A stretch of DNA of 64,000 nucleotides from Mycobacterium sp. (lineage in GTDB: Bacteria; Actinomycetota; Actinomycetes; Mycobacteriales; Mycobacteriaceae). The notes under the pieces are model-generated. The model was not told where the DNA came from. It saw only the letters and a list, made by a program, of their open reading frames with translations, and searched no databases. The position numbers were made by a program, and so were the translations under genes. Shown piece by piece: positions 31,338-40,531 of this stretch; position 1 is the stretch's first letter, and each line of letters starts with the position of its first letter. The stretch covers positions 62,001-126,000 of the forward strand of contig RXJD01000023.1 of assembly GCA_003987775.1 (NCBI GenBank). The letters run 5' to 3'.

Positions 31338-32365
31338 GCAACTCACGCGGGATGATCATCAAGTTCGGCGCCTTCGCGCTGGTCATGGTGCTGCTGACCA
31401 TTTCTCTGTTCTTCATCTTCGGCCAGTACCAAACCGGCTCCACCACTGAGTATTCCGCGCTCTTCACCGACGTGTCGCGTCTCAAAGAGGGGCAGACGGT
31501 GCGGGTCGCAGGCGTGCGGGTGGGCACGGTGAACAGCGTCGAATTGCGGGCCGACAAAAAGGTCCTGGTGAAATTCGACGCCAACCGCGATGTGGTGCTC
31601 ACCGGCGGCACCCGCGCGGTGATCCGCTATCTGAACCTGGTCGGTGACCGCTATCTCGAGTTGATGGACGGACCGGGCAACACCAGGCCGCTGCCGGGAG
31701 GGTCGGAGATTCCGATCGACCGCACCGCGCCGGCTCTCGACCTCGACCTGCTGCTGGGCGGGCTGAAGCCGGTTACCAAGGGCCTCAAGGCCGAAGACGT
31801 CAATGCGCTGAGCGCGTCACTGATCGAGGTGTTCCAGGGCGAGGGGGGCACCCTGCAGTCGCTGTTGTCCAAGACCTCGTCGTTCTCGAATACGTTGGCC
31901 GACAACAGCGAAACGGTGCAGGCCTTGATCGACAACCTCAACACCGTGGTCGGCACCGTGAATGCGGAGGGCACCAAGTTCTCCGGTGCGATCGACCGGC
32001 TGGAGCGTCTGATCAGCGGACTGTCCTCCGACCGCGACACCATCGGCACCGCAATCACCGCTCTGGACAACGGAACCGCCTCGATCGCGGATCTGCTCAC
32101 CCGTGCCCGTCCGCCGCTGTCGGGCACGATCGACCAACTCAACCGGCTTGCTCCCTTGCTGGACAAGGACAAGAACCTGATCGACATCTCACTGAAGAAG
32201 CTGCCGAACAACTACCGCAAGCTGACCAGGCTCGGCGCGTACGGCGCCTGGTTCCCCTACTACCTGTGCGGCCTCGCGCTGCGGGTCTCCGACCTGCAGT
32301 ACCGAACGGTAGAGGTGGGCGTCACCCACCAGGTCACCGGAAGGTGTGCGGAACCCGATGCTTAA
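31334..32365 (+). CDS. mceB: MceB-type subunit
   Basis: This 343-residue protein has a short N-terminus, one membrane helix (about residues 8-28) and an Mce domain with VRVAGVRVGTV. A helical region follows, and YYLCGLALRVSDLQYR is in the C-terminal tail. The ATG at 31334 overlaps the mceA stop (ATGA). It overlaps mceC by about 20 bases. In assembled Mce complexes the six Mce proteins form a hexamer that spans the periplasm. The membrane segment and lack of a lipobox mark it as one of the non-lipoprotein subunits. Confidence 0.9.
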   Translation: MSNSRGMIIKFGAFALVMVLLTISLFFIFGQYQTGSTTEYSALFTDVSRLKEGQTVRVAGVRVGTVNSVELRADKKVLVKFDANRDVVLTGGTRAVIRYLNLVGDRYLELMDGPGNTRPLPGGSEIPIDRTAPALDLDLLLGGLKPVTKGLKAEDVNALSASLIEVFQGEGGTLQSLLSKTSSFSNTLADNSETVQALIDNLNTVVGTVNAEGTKFSGAIDRLERLISGLSSDRDTIGTAITALDNGTASIADLLTRARPPLSGTIDQLNRLAPLLDKDKNLIDISLKKLPNNYRKLTRLGAYGAWFPYYLCGLALRVSDLQYRTVEVGVTHQVTGRCAEPDA

Positions 32366-33440
32366 GTACCGCGGAGCGCGCCTCATTCGAGCCGGATTCA
32401 TCGGCGTCGTGTTGATCATTCTGGTCATCGCCGTCGGTCTGTCACCGGACCAGTTGCTGCAGCGGGCCACCACGGTGCGCTACCAGGCGGTGTTCGCCGA
32501 CGCCGGCGGGCTGGTGACCGGCAATGACGTGACGGTGTCCGGGATCAAAGTCGGCAGCGTGTCGGGAATGTCGCTGCAGAACGGCGACGTGCTGGTGACC
32601 TTCACCGTCAAGGGCGCCGTGCAACTCGGGTCGGCCAGCACCGCCCACATCCGCACCGGTTCGCTGCTGGGCCAGCGCGTGCTCACCGTCGAGTCCACCG
32701 GCAGCGGCAACATGCGCCCGATGGCGGTCATCCCGCTGTCGCGTACCTCCTCGCCCTACTCGTTGTCCGAGGCCGTCGGCGACCTGGCCACAGACATCGC
32801 CGGAACCAACACCGACACCCTCAACCAGTCCCTGGACACGCTGTCGAACACGCTGAATCAGATTGCGCCGCAACTGGGCCCGACATTTGACGGGGTGACC
32901 CGGTTGTCGTCGACGCTTAACAACCGCAATCAGACCCTCAGTGAGTTACTCAAGGGCGCAGCTGATGTCACACACATTCTGTCCGAGCGCAGCAACCAGC
33001 TGAATACGCTGATCCTCAACGCCGACGACCTGCTGTCCATGTTGGTGGAGCGGAGGCAGGCGATCGTGCGGTTGCTCGCCAGCACCTCCGCGGTGGCCAA
33101 ACAGCTTTCCGGTCTGGTGCACGACAACGAGGCGAAGCTGGCGCCGACGCTGACCAAACTGAACTCCGTCACCGCGATGCTGGAGGACAACCGCGACAAC
33201 CTCGGTAAAGCCATACCCGGACTGGCCAAATTCGAGCTGACCCAAGGTGAGACGGTGTCCAGCGGGTTCTACTACAACCCGTTCATCCCCAACATCTTCA
33301 CGCTGCAGTTCTTCCAGTGGTTGTTCGACTACGCCTTCGGCTTCCGCGCCTACGGGGCGCCGGGACAACCGCCGGACAACGCCGGCCCACGGGCTCTGCT
33401 GCCGTTCCCGTTCAACCAGAACCCGGGAGGGTCGCGATGA
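32346..33440 (+). CDS. mceC: MceC-type subunit
   Basis: This 364-residue protein has a membrane helix at about residues 15-33, an Mce domain with VTVSGIKVGSV and a long helical region, then a Pro-rich tail (APGQPPDNAGPRALLPFPF). The GTG at 32346 lies within mceB; an ATG at 32358 gives nearly the same protein and is a fair alternative. It overlaps mceD by ATGA. The tail composition is typical of the family and likely flexible. No catalytic role is expected; it contributes to the lipid-conducting hexamer. Confidence 0.88.
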   Translation: MRNPMLKYRGARLIRAGFIGVVLIILVIAVGLSPDQLLQRATTVRYQAVFADAGGLVTGNDVTVSGIKVGSVSGMSLQNGDVLVTFTVKGAVQLGSASTAHIRTGSLLGQRVLTVESTGSGNMRPMAVIPLSRTSSPYSLSEAVGDLATDIAGTNTDTLNQSLDTLSNTLNQIAPQLGPTFDGVTRLSSTLNNRNQTLSELLKGAADVTHILSERSNQLNTLILNADDLLSMLVERRQAIVRLLASTSAVAKQLSGLVHDNEAKLAPTLTKLNSVTAMLEDNRDNLGKAIPGLAKFELTQGETVSSGFYYNPFIPNIFTLQFFQWLFDYAFGFRAYGAPGQPPDNAGPRALLPFPFNQNPGGSR

Positions 33441-34846
33441 TGCGGCGCAGGGGTGTCAAGCTCGTACTGGCGATCGTGCTGGCATTGCTGCTCGTGGTCG
33501 GCGCGGGCGTCGCGATCCGCAACACGTTCTTCCGGCCCACCACGATCGTCGCCTACTTCCACACCGCCACCGCCATCTACCCCGGTGACGATGTGCGGGT
33601 GTCGGGACTGAAAGTCGGCACCATCGAGTCGATCCAGCCGGCCGGAACCCAGGCCAAGATAGTCATGCACGTCGATCACGGCATCTCCATCCCGGCGGAC
33701 GCGAAAGCGGTCATCGTCGCCCAGAACCTGGTGGCGGCGCGGTATGTCCAACTCACCCCCGCCTACCGCTCCGCCGGTCCCACCATGGCCGACGGCGCGG
33801 TGATACCGGTCAACCGGACGGCGACTCCCGTCGAATGGGACGAGATCAAAGACCAATTGATGCGATTGGCAACCGATTTCGGGCCCAACAGCAGGGTGTC
33901 GACGCCATCGGTGGCGCGGTTCATCGACGCCGCGGCCAACGCCCTGGGCGGCAACGGCGACAAGCTGCGCCAGACGCTGGCCCAACTGTCGGCGGTGGGA
34001 AGGATTTTCGCCAACGGCAGCGGCAACCTCGTCGACATCATCAAGAACCTGCAGACCTTCGTCGGTGCCCTGCGGGACAGCAACGTCCAGCTGGTGCAGT
34101 TCAACGATCGGCTGGCCACCCTCACCAGCGTGCTCGACGACAACAAGGCCAACCTCGATGCGGCGCTGACGGATTTGTCGAGTGCGGTCGGGGAGGTGCA
34201 GCGGTTCATCGCGGGCAGCCGGGACCAGACCGCCGAGCAGATCACCCGGTTGGCCGACCTCACCCAGATTCTCGTCGACAACAAGATGGCCCTGCAGAAC
34301 GTGCTGCACGTCGCGCCCAACGCGATTGCCAACGCCTACAACGACTATGACCCCGATGTCGGCAACGTCCGCGGCGGCGTCGGCGTCCAGAACCTCAGTA
34401 ACCCCACAAACGCCTTTTGCTCGCAGATCGGCGCGTTGGAGAACGTGACGTCGGTCGAGACCGGGAAGCTGTGCGGGTTGTATCTCAGTCCCGCGCTGAA
34501 GGTGTTCAACCCGCTGACCTACTTCAACTTCAACTACCTTCCGATTCCGGTGAACCCGATCCTGGCGCCGGCGTTCGACCCGAAGAACGTCGTCTACACC
34601 GAACAACGCCTGGCACCGGGCGGCGAGGGGCCCAAGCCGACGGCGCCGGAGCTGCCGCCCGCGGTGTCGGCCTACACCGGCTTGCCGGGTGACACCCCGG
34701 AGGCGCCGCCACCACCCGGGCCCCCCGCACGGATACCGGGAGCCGCCATGCCCGAGCCGCCGCCGCCGAGCGTGCCGCCCGAACCGGCGCCCGCGCCGCA
34801 GAGCGTGCCGGAACTGCTGCTGCCCGCCGAGAGGCCGCAATCATGA
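33437..34846 (+). CDS. mceD: MceD-type subunit
   Basis: This 469-residue protein has a membrane helix at about residues 6-26, an Mce domain with VRVSGLKVGTIESI and a long helical stretch. The last 80 residues are rich in Pro, Ala and Glu (PPPPGPP, PEPPPPSVPPEP). The ATG at 33437 overlaps the mceC stop and follows GGGAGG by six bases. SSFS-type cysteines (Cys in NAFCSQIG and KLCGLYL) may form a disulfide. It overlaps mceE by ATGA. The Pro-rich tail is likely exposed to the cell envelope. Confidence 0.9.
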   Translation: MMRRRGVKLVLAIVLALLLVVGAGVAIRNTFFRPTTIVAYFHTATAIYPGDDVRVSGLKVGTIESIQPAGTQAKIVMHVDHGISIPADAKAVIVAQNLVAARYVQLTPAYRSAGPTMADGAVIPVNRTATPVEWDEIKDQLMRLATDFGPNSRVSTPSVARFIDAAANALGGNGDKLRQTLAQLSAVGRIFANGSGNLVDIIKNLQTFVGALRDSNVQLVQFNDRLATLTSVLDDNKANLDAALTDLSSAVGEVQRFIAGSRDQTAEQITRLADLTQILVDNKMALQNVLHVAPNAIANAYNDYDPDVGNVRGGVGVQNLSNPTNAFCSQIGALENVTSVETGKLCGLYLSPALKVFNPLTYFNFNYLPIPVNPILAPAFDPKNVVYTEQRLAPGGEGPKPTAPELPPAVSAYTGLPGDTPEAPPPPGPPARIPGAAMPEPPPPSVPPEPAPAPQSVPELLLPAERPQS

Positions 34847-36111
34847 GGACGGCCGGCGCCCTGCGGCGCATTCGGATGATCCTGGGCGCCGGCCTGTGCG
34901 TCATGCTCACCTCGACCGGGTGCGCATTCAGCGGGCTGAACTCGCTGCCGCTGCCGGGTGCCGTGGGACGAGGGCCCGGATCCAGCACCTACCACGTCGA
35001 GATTGCCAACGTGGGCACGCTGGAAGCGAATTCGCCGGTGATGATCAACGATGTCATCGTCGGCAGCATCCGGAAGCTGACGGTGCGCGGTTGGCACGCC
35101 GACGTCGAGGTTTCCGTGCAGCCCGGCGTGGTCATTCCGGCCAATGCGGTCGCCAGTGTCGGTCAGACCAGCTTGCTCGGATCGATGCACCTGCAACTGA
35201 ATACGCCGCTGGATCAGAAGCCGACCGGGCGGCTGCAACCGGGCGCCACCATCCCGCTCAACCGGTCCTCGACGTATCCGTCGACCGAGCAGACGCTGTC
35301 CTCGCTGTCGGTGGTTCTCAATGCCGGGGGGCTGGGGCAGATCGGGGACATCATCAACAACTTCAACGCCGCCCTGTCCGGGCGCGCCGGTGACGTCCGT
35401 GATCTGCTGAACCGGCTCGACCGCTTCGTCGGAACCTTCGATGCCCAACGTGACAACATCGTCGCGTCGGTCCAGGCGCTGAACCGGCTTTCCGGAACGC
35501 TGGCCGGGCAGCGCGATGTGATTACCCAGGCGCTGAACAAGATTCCGCCGGCACTCGACGTGCTGAACCGGGAACGGCCGCGCATCACCACCGCGCTCAA
35601 CAAACTCGGTACGTTCAGCAACACGGCAACCCGGCTGGTCAACGACGCGGGTGACGACCTGGTGAACAACCTGAAGAATCTCGAACCGACGATCAGCGCG
35701 CTGGCCGATGTGGGCCCGGATCTCGATGCGGCCCTTGCTTATGCGCCGACCTTCCCGTTCACTCAGGGCTTCATCGACCGCTATGTCCGCGGCGACTACG
35801 TCAACGGCTACTTCATCATCGACCTGACGAATTCCGGTCTGCGCAAGAGCATCCTGCGCGGCACCCACTGGGAACGGATGGGCGCCGAAGGTGTGCCCGC
35901 CCCCGGCGATCCGGAGTACCTGCAGTTCCGGTTCGGCGCGCCGGGGGCCCCGGGTTCCTACCTGCCCGGTCCGCCGCCCGCGGCGGCACCCGGTCCGCCG
36001 CCCGCGGCCGCGCCGGGACCGCCACCTGCGTCGGCGCCGGCCACCGACCAGAGTGCGACGCTGCCCAACGGGTTGCCGCCCGCTGTCGCACCGGCGGAGG
36101 GGAATGGCTGA
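34843..36111 (+). CDS. mceE: MceE-type lipoprotein subunit
   Basis: This 422-residue subunit is the lipoprotein of the operon. Its signal peptide ends in LTSTGC, giving Cys27 as the lipidation site (the -3 residue Ser is slightly unusual). The Mce domain includes VMINDVIVGSI. A helical region follows, and the C-terminal tail repeats PGPPPAAA, which comes from a nearly exact 24-base DNA repeat near 35970-36020. MceE proteins are often called Lpr lipoproteins. The gene overlaps mceD by ATGA and mceF by TGATG. Confidence 0.9.
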   Translation: MRTAGALRRIRMILGAGLCVMLTSTGCAFSGLNSLPLPGAVGRGPGSSTYHVEIANVGTLEANSPVMINDVIVGSIRKLTVRGWHADVEVSVQPGVVIPANAVASVGQTSLLGSMHLQLNTPLDQKPTGRLQPGATIPLNRSSTYPSTEQTLSSLSVVLNAGGLGQIGDIINNFNAALSGRAGDVRDLLNRLDRFVGTFDAQRDNIVASVQALNRLSGTLAGQRDVITQALNKIPPALDVLNRERPRITTALNKLGTFSNTATRLVNDAGDDLVNNLKNLEPTISALADVGPDLDAALAYAPTFPFTQGFIDRYVRGDYVNGYFIIDLTNSGLRKSILRGTHWERMGAEGVPAPGDPEYLQFRFGAPGAPGSYLPGPPPAAAPGPPPAAAPGPPPASAPATDQSATLPNGLPPAVAPAEGNG

Positions 36112-37748
36112 TGCTGACCCGCTTCATCCGTATCCAGTTGGCGATCTTCGCGATCGTCGGAGTCATCGGTCTGTTCGTGATGGTCATCTACTACGTCCAG
36201 GCGCCGACGCTGCTCGGTATCGGCAAGATGACCGTCACCCTGGAACTGCGTGAGACCGGAAACCTGTACCGCTTCAGCAATGTCACGTACCGCGGCGTGC
36301 AGATCGGAAAGGTCACCGGCGTCGAGCTGACCCCTCGCGGAGCGAAAGCCACGATGAGGCTTGACACTTCGCCGAAGATCCCGGCGGATCTGGATGCCGA
36401 GGTGCGCAGCATCTCCGCGGTGGGCGAGCAGTACGTGGACCTGCGGCCACGAACCGACTCGGGACCCTACCTGCACGACGGTTCGGTGATTCCCGCCAAG
36501 GACACCAAGACCCCGCAACCGATCGGTCCCGTGCTGGACCAGACCAGCGCCCTGCTCAACAGCATCCCGCAAGGCAAGCTCACCCAGCTGCTCGACGAGT
36601 CGTTCAAGGCATTCAACGGCGCCAGTTACGATTTCGGCTCGCTCTTCGATTCCTCGGCACAGATCTCCGGTGACCTCAACGGTGTCGCCGACCGGGCGCG
36701 CAGCCTGACCGAGGACACCGGGCCGCTGTTGGACAGCCAGGCGCAGACTGCCGGCTCGATCCGGCGGTGGGCTCACAGCCTGGCCGGATTCACCGGACAA
36801 CTGGCGACCAACGATCCGCAGGTGCGGACGCTGCTCGAGAACGGCCCCGAAGCACTCAACGAGGCCTCACGCCTGCTGGATCAGATCAAGCCGACGCTGC
36901 CGGTGCTGCTGGCCAACCTCACCACCATCGGGCAGATCGGTGTGACCTACCATGCGTCACTCGAGCAGGTGCTGGTGTTGTTGCCGCCCTTCACCGCCGC
37001 GATCCAGTCATTCCTCGGCACCAAGAGTCCGACCGGATTGGCCACGGGCGCTTTCAATCTCATCATCAGCGACCCGCCCGCCTGTACGGTCGGCTTCCTG
37101 CCGCCGAGTCAATGGCGTTCGCCGGCCGACACCACCACCATCGACACGCCCGACGGCCTGTACTGCAAGCTCCCGCAGGACTCCCCGATCGGGGTGCGCG
37201 GTGCGCGCAACTACCCCTGCATGGGGCACCCCGGGAAACGGGCGCCGACCGTCGAAATCTGCGACAGCGACAAGCCTTTCATGCCGCTGGCGATGCGGCA
37301 GCACGCCTTCGGCACCTACCCGCTGGACCCGAACCTGCTCGCGCAGGGCATCCCGCCGGACGACCGGGTCAACTGGAACCGGGAACGGATCTTCGGGCCG
37401 GTGGACGGAACGCCGCTGCCGCCCGGCGTGGTGCCACCTCCGGCGGGAGCGCCGGTGGCGCCCGGAGTCACCCCGCAGGCACCGATGGGTCAGGTCGCGT
37501 CCATCGCGCCGCTTGACACGGCGGGCGGCGCCGCTCCGCCACCGGCGGCCGCGGCGCCCAGCGCAGCACCGTCAGCGGCTCCGAGTGCGTTCGGCCGCAA
37601 CGGATTACCCACCGGGCCCTCGGTGGCTTTCGCTCAGTACAGCCCGGAGACCGGGAGTTATATGACTCCGGATGGACAGGTTTTCCGTCAGACGGATCTG
37701 GTTGCTCCCAAAGCGCCCAAGACGTGGAAGGACATGTTCGCCATCTGA
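36111..37748 (+). CDS. mceF: MceF-type subunit
   Basis: This 545-residue protein is the last and longest Mce subunit. A membrane helix lies at about residues 8-30, and the Mce domain contains VTYRGVQIGKVTGV. A helical region is followed by a loop with cysteines (PPACTVGF, LYCKLPQ, NYPCMGHPG, VEICDSD) that is typical of MceF, and a Pro/Ala-rich tail ending KAPKTWKDMFAI. The tail probably sits near the outer membrane, where substrate enters. The ATG at 36111 overlaps the mceE stop by one base. It is convergent with the secreted-protein gene on the other strand. Confidence 0.9.
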   Translation: MLTRFIRIQLAIFAIVGVIGLFVMVIYYVQAPTLLGIGKMTVTLELRETGNLYRFSNVTYRGVQIGKVTGVELTPRGAKATMRLDTSPKIPADLDAEVRSISAVGEQYVDLRPRTDSGPYLHDGSVIPAKDTKTPQPIGPVLDQTSALLNSIPQGKLTQLLDESFKAFNGASYDFGSLFDSSAQISGDLNGVADRARSLTEDTGPLLDSQAQTAGSIRRWAHSLAGFTGQLATNDPQVRTLLENGPEALNEASRLLDQIKPTLPVLLANLTTIGQIGVTYHASLEQVLVLLPPFTAAIQSFLGTKSPTGLATGAFNLIISDPPACTVGFLPPSQWRSPADTTTIDTPDGLYCKLPQDSPIGVRGARNYPCMGHPGKRAPTVEICDSDKPFMPLAMRQHAFGTYPLDPNLLAQGIPPDDRVNWNRERIFGPVDGTPLPPGVVPPPAGAPVAPGVTPQAPMGQVASIAPLDTAGGAAPPPAAAAPSAAPSAAPSAFGRNGLPTGPSVAFAQYSPETGSYMTPDGQVFRQTDLVAPKAPKTWKDMFAI

Positions 37749-37758
37749 GGCGGTCGGG

Positions 37759-38274
37759 TCAGCCGATCCGATCCAGCCGGAATGGCTGCTCAATGTAGAG
37801 CGGGGCGTTGGTCCCGCAGGCTCCACTGGCGCCCGCGATGTGTTCCCGTCCGGCCAGAACGGCTGAGCCGAGGACATTTTCACCGGTTTCCGGGTTGGCG
37901 GGATAGAAGTAGAAGACTTCGTGGCCGGTGAATGTGGTTCCGTCGTCGCATGTCTCCCAGTTCGGGACGTCTCGCTTGACGTACCAGGTCATCCCGTCGT
38001 GCATGGTCATCGGTGCGGTCCAGCCCTGATCGCTGACCACCTGACCCGTGCAATCCTGAGCGGTCGAACAGGAAGAGCTGATCGTCCACGTGCTCTGCAC
38101 CACCGCTTCGTCGTGGTACACGGTTCTGGTCCGGGCCCAGTCGCCGATCAGCGTCGCGGTGAATCTGCCGTTGACGGCCGGGTTGTAGGCCGAGGCTGCC
38201 GGAGCCGTGTGAAGCATGACGGTGAACCCACCGACCGCGAGCGCCGCACCGACCGTCGCACCTACTGAACGCAT
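37759..38274 (-). CDS. Small secreted protein
   Basis: This roughly 171-residue protein has a signal peptide (MRSVGATVGAALAVGGFTVMLH..ASA) and a mature domain with four or more cysteines (SSSCSTAQDCTG, WETCDDG, GACGTN), suggesting disulfides. I do not recognise a family; YNPAVNGRFTATLIGDWARTR recalls other mycobacterial secreted proteins. An ATG nine codons upstream is the alternative start. It sits between mceF (convergent) and the Mce-associated genes and may be co-transcribed with those on the minus strand, so a role in the same envelope process is possible. Confidence 0.75.
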   Translation of the reverse strand: MRSVGATVGAALAVGGFTVMLHTAPAASAYNPAVNGRFTATLIGDWARTRTVYHDEAVVQSTWTISSSCSTAQDCTGQVVSDQGWTAPMTMHDGMTWYVKRDVPNWETCDDGTTFTGHEVFYFYPANPETGENVLGSAVLAGREHIAGASGACGTNAPLYIEQPFRLDRIG

Positions 38275-38347
38275 CACCTGCTGCTCCTCGACGCGTCGCA
38301 TTCCGGAAATTCCCAGTCAAAAGTTCACAGCGAAAGAGGACGCGGGC

Positions 38348-38872
38348 TCACATGCTCTCGAATTTCTCAATAAGCCACGAACTGTTGACCTTTTTCAACG
38401 TTACCCGAAGGCTGCTCGATGTCACCACCGGTTCCGGCTTTTCTTTGCTCGCCGTCTTTTGTTTTACGAAAACCAGGACGACTGCCGAATTCGGATTCAG
38501 TTCGGCGACCGCGGCCTTGACGACGGTGGCGCTGGTGGTGACTTGCGCGCGCTGCGTCGACGGGCCGACGATCTGATCGGCGAACTGCTGGTAATAGCGC
38601 AGGTAATTCTCGGTGATCCTGGATTTGGCGTTGTCCATATCGCGACCGAGGGTGTCGGGCGAGTAGGACAGCAGCGCCACGGCGCCGTCGCTGGCGGCCT
38701 TGACCACCTCGCGGGTGACCGCGCGATCGGTCTGCATGTCCGGCCGGTAGACGAAGTAGAAGTAACCGGCCGCGAACCCGGTCGTCCCGACAACCACAAT
38801 CGTCAGCACGATTGCCCGCCACCGGGACAGGCCGCGACGCAGCCAGGGCCGATCGGTCCCAGCGCCTGTCAC
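38348..38872 (-). CDS. Mce-associated membrane protein (copy 1, second gene)
   Basis: This 174-residue protein has one membrane helix at about residues 18-41 and an outer domain of the Mce-associated (Mam) type. LLSYSPDTLGRD and VTSSSLRVTLKKVNSSWLIEKFES are conserved with the protein at 51394-52017. Mam proteins are made with Mce operons, and some stabilise or assist the importer. I chose the GTG at 38872, which overlaps the upstream stop (GTGA). Although it is next to the mce operon, it is on the opposite strand, so it is not part of the same transcript. Confidence 0.85.
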   Translation of the reverse strand: MTGAGTDRPWLRRGLSRWRAIVLTIVVVGTTGFAAGYFYFVYRPDMQTDRAVTREVVKAASDGAVALLSYSPDTLGRDMDNAKSRITENYLRYYQQFADQIVGPSTQRAQVTTSATVVKAAVAELNPNSAVVLVFVKQKTASKEKPEPVVTSSSLRVTLKKVNSSWLIEKFESM

Positions 38873-39591
38873 GGGACGAACTCGATCTTGGAGATTTTGA
38901 GCTGGCCACCCTCCCGCAGGACGTCGACGACCAGGCGCCACGTCCGCGTCTCCGGCTTCGGCTGGTCGGCCTTGATGATCTCCGACTTCGCCGCCACCAG
39001 GACCACCGCGGAATCCTCGGTCATCGATTGCACCCCGACGGCTTGCACTGCGGCTTTGGCGGCGACCTTGGACTGTTCCAACGCCCGGACCATATCTTCG
39101 GCGCCCATCAAAACGCCGGCCTTGAATTGACCGGTCGTTTCGTCGGCGAAGCGTTGCATGTCTTCTCTGGCTTTATTCGGGTCGATCGACATCATCAGCA
39201 TCACGGCCTGGCGGGCAGCGGCGGCGAATTCCGCCGAACGTTGGGTTTGCTGCACGACTTGCCGGTGGTGCCACATCAAATAGCCGCTGCCGGTGAGCGC
39301 GGCACCGGAAACCACCAGCGCGACCAGGGCGACCAGAGCCTTTCGGCTCGGGCGATGCAAACGGAGCCGGAATCGGTGCGGGGGTGCCGCCACCGCATCA
39401 TCGGACGATTCACCGCCGTCGGACGAAGAAGCCGCCTCCGCCTGCCGGCGCAGTTCGCGCGCGCGGGCACGGGCGGCCTCGGCGCGAGCTTCCACTTCGG
39501 CGAGATCGTCCGGAGTGGCCGCTGGGGCGTCCGCTTGGTCCGGCACGGCGTCGGCCTCGAGCGCTTCAGCCGGAGTTTCGCGTGGCGGCAT
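38869..39591 (-). CDS. Mce-associated membrane protein (copy 1, first gene)
   Basis: This 240-residue protein has an acidic N-terminus, a charged coiled-coil (EARAEAARARARELRRQAEA, residues 33-53), one membrane helix at about 84-107, and an outer Mam domain ending LREGGQLKISKIEFVP. It is a clear paralogue of the 50522-51397 protein (ISKIEFVP and MSKVEFVP). The ATG at 39591 follows AGGAGGTGA. It is coupled to the next gene by GTGA. The inner-face coiled coil might link the importer to a cytoplasmic partner, which is inference. Confidence 0.85.
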   Translation of the reverse strand: MPPRETPAEALEADAVPDQADAPAATPDDLAEVEARAEAARARARELRRQAEAASSSDGGESSDDAVAAPPHRFRLRLHRPSRKALVALVALVVSGAALTGSGYLMWHHRQVVQQTQRSAEFAAAARQAVMLMMSIDPNKAREDMQRFADETTGQFKAGVLMGAEDMVRALEQSKVAAKAAVQAVGVQSMTEDSAVVLVAAKSEIIKADQPKPETRTWRLVVDVLREGGQLKISKIEFVP

Positions 39592-39766
39592 GAATCACCT
39601 CCTCGCCCCGCAACTATGAGAGAGCACATTATCACCGACACGCGTTGACGCCCGTGTCGATCGGATCGATGCCTGGGCTCTGAGCTCCCTCTCCGAATGA
39701 GAGAATTTTCTTACCATCTGTCGCCAACATAATGAATTTTCTTTCCAGCTGTGGCAAATTAAGCAG

Positions 39767-40171
39767 GTGCGATTCATTGTGGCAGCGATCGCCGCATTGC
39801 TCGGCCTCGGTGGGGTGGCGGCGCCGCAGGCGGCCGCCGACCCGGCGATCTGCGATTACCCGGACTGCACGCCCGGTATCACCGGGCACGTCGTGCTGGG
39901 TGCGCCGTGTGACAACACCACCTACTACGTGTTCGGCACCGCTGACTACTACGTGTCCTTCGCTACCGAGCCGGGCCGGCTCATGTTCTGCGGCTCGCCG
40001 AGGCGGTATGAGCCCCGCTGGTTCCGTTCGCCGCCGATGGCCGGCGTGAAGATCGAAAACTCCTCGTGTGTCGACTATCCCGAGTACTACGTTGCCCAGG
40101 CTCCCGACGGCCTCTTCCTGGTGTGCACCGCCCATGACGGCAAGAAGGTCTGGGAGCGCGGCGACACCTAG
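39767..40171 (+). CDS. Small secreted cysteine-containing protein
   Basis: This 134-residue protein has a signal peptide (FIVAAIAALLGLGGVAAPQAAA, likely cleaved before DPAIC) and a mature domain with six cysteines (ICDYPDC, GAPCDN, MFCGSP, SSCVDY, LVCTAHD). I do not recognise a characterised family; the pattern resembles other small secreted mycobacterial proteins. The GTG at 39767 has no strong ribosome-binding site. It is convergent with another secreted-protein gene and divergent from the Mce-associated genes. AT-rich DNA just upstream may hold its promoter. Confidence 0.7.
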   Translation: MRFIVAAIAALLGLGGVAAPQAAADPAICDYPDCTPGITGHVVLGAPCDNTTYYVFGTADYYVSFATEPGRLMFCGSPRRYEPRWFRSPPMAGVKIENSSCVDYPEYYVAQAPDGLFLVCTAHDGKKVWERGDT

Positions 40172-40184
40172 GCCCGGGACCGAT

Positions 40185-40472
40185 TCACGGCCGATTGTTG
40201 GGAATCTCCGGCCAATCCTGGAAGGGACTGGGGCCGAAGTAATCCCGGTTGTGGATCGTGCCGTCCATGTCGCGGTGGTGCGCGTCGTGGCAGGTGGTCG
40301 GGTCGAACTGCGGTCCCCAGGCTCCCGCGTTGAAGGGCTGACCGGGGCACCAGTGGTATCCCACCCACGGCCAGGGAAGGTCGTCGTCAGCCGCGGCCGT
40401 GGCCGTGCTTGCCAGTCCGAAGCCGCTGGTAACCATGATCGCCACGGCCGCGAGACGTCTGACACTATCCAT
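40185..40472 (-). CDS. Small secreted protein with WCPGQP motif
   Basis: This 95-residue protein has a signal peptide ending near ATATA and a short mature region with YHWCPGQPF, WGPQFDP and CHDAHHRDMDG. That WCPGQP..W..CHD pattern recurs in many small secreted mycobacterial proteins of unknown function. Two cysteines can form one disulfide. The ATG at 40472 begins the signal peptide. It is a single gene, lying convergent to the previous secreted protein and on the same strand as the TetR gene at 40532. Confidence 0.8.
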   Translation of the reverse strand: MDSVRRLAAVAIMVTSGFGLASTATAAADDDLPWPWVGYHWCPGQPFNAGAWGPQFDPTTCHDAHHRDMDGTIHNRDYFGPSPFQDWPEIPNNRP

Positions 40473-40531
40473 AGGAAAACGGTATCCGAGCGGGCCGATT
40501 ATGAAAATGGAACGGCGAGAATCATTTCAGA

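Noticed and set aside
33350..34840. Minus-strand frame of about 500 codons across mceD
   Set aside because: The plus-strand gene has a clear Mce domain and coupled start; the reverse product is not protein-like.
39690..39710. GAGAAT followed by CTTACC near 39695
   Set aside because: Only the first half matches; the second half is too degenerate to count as a regulon site.
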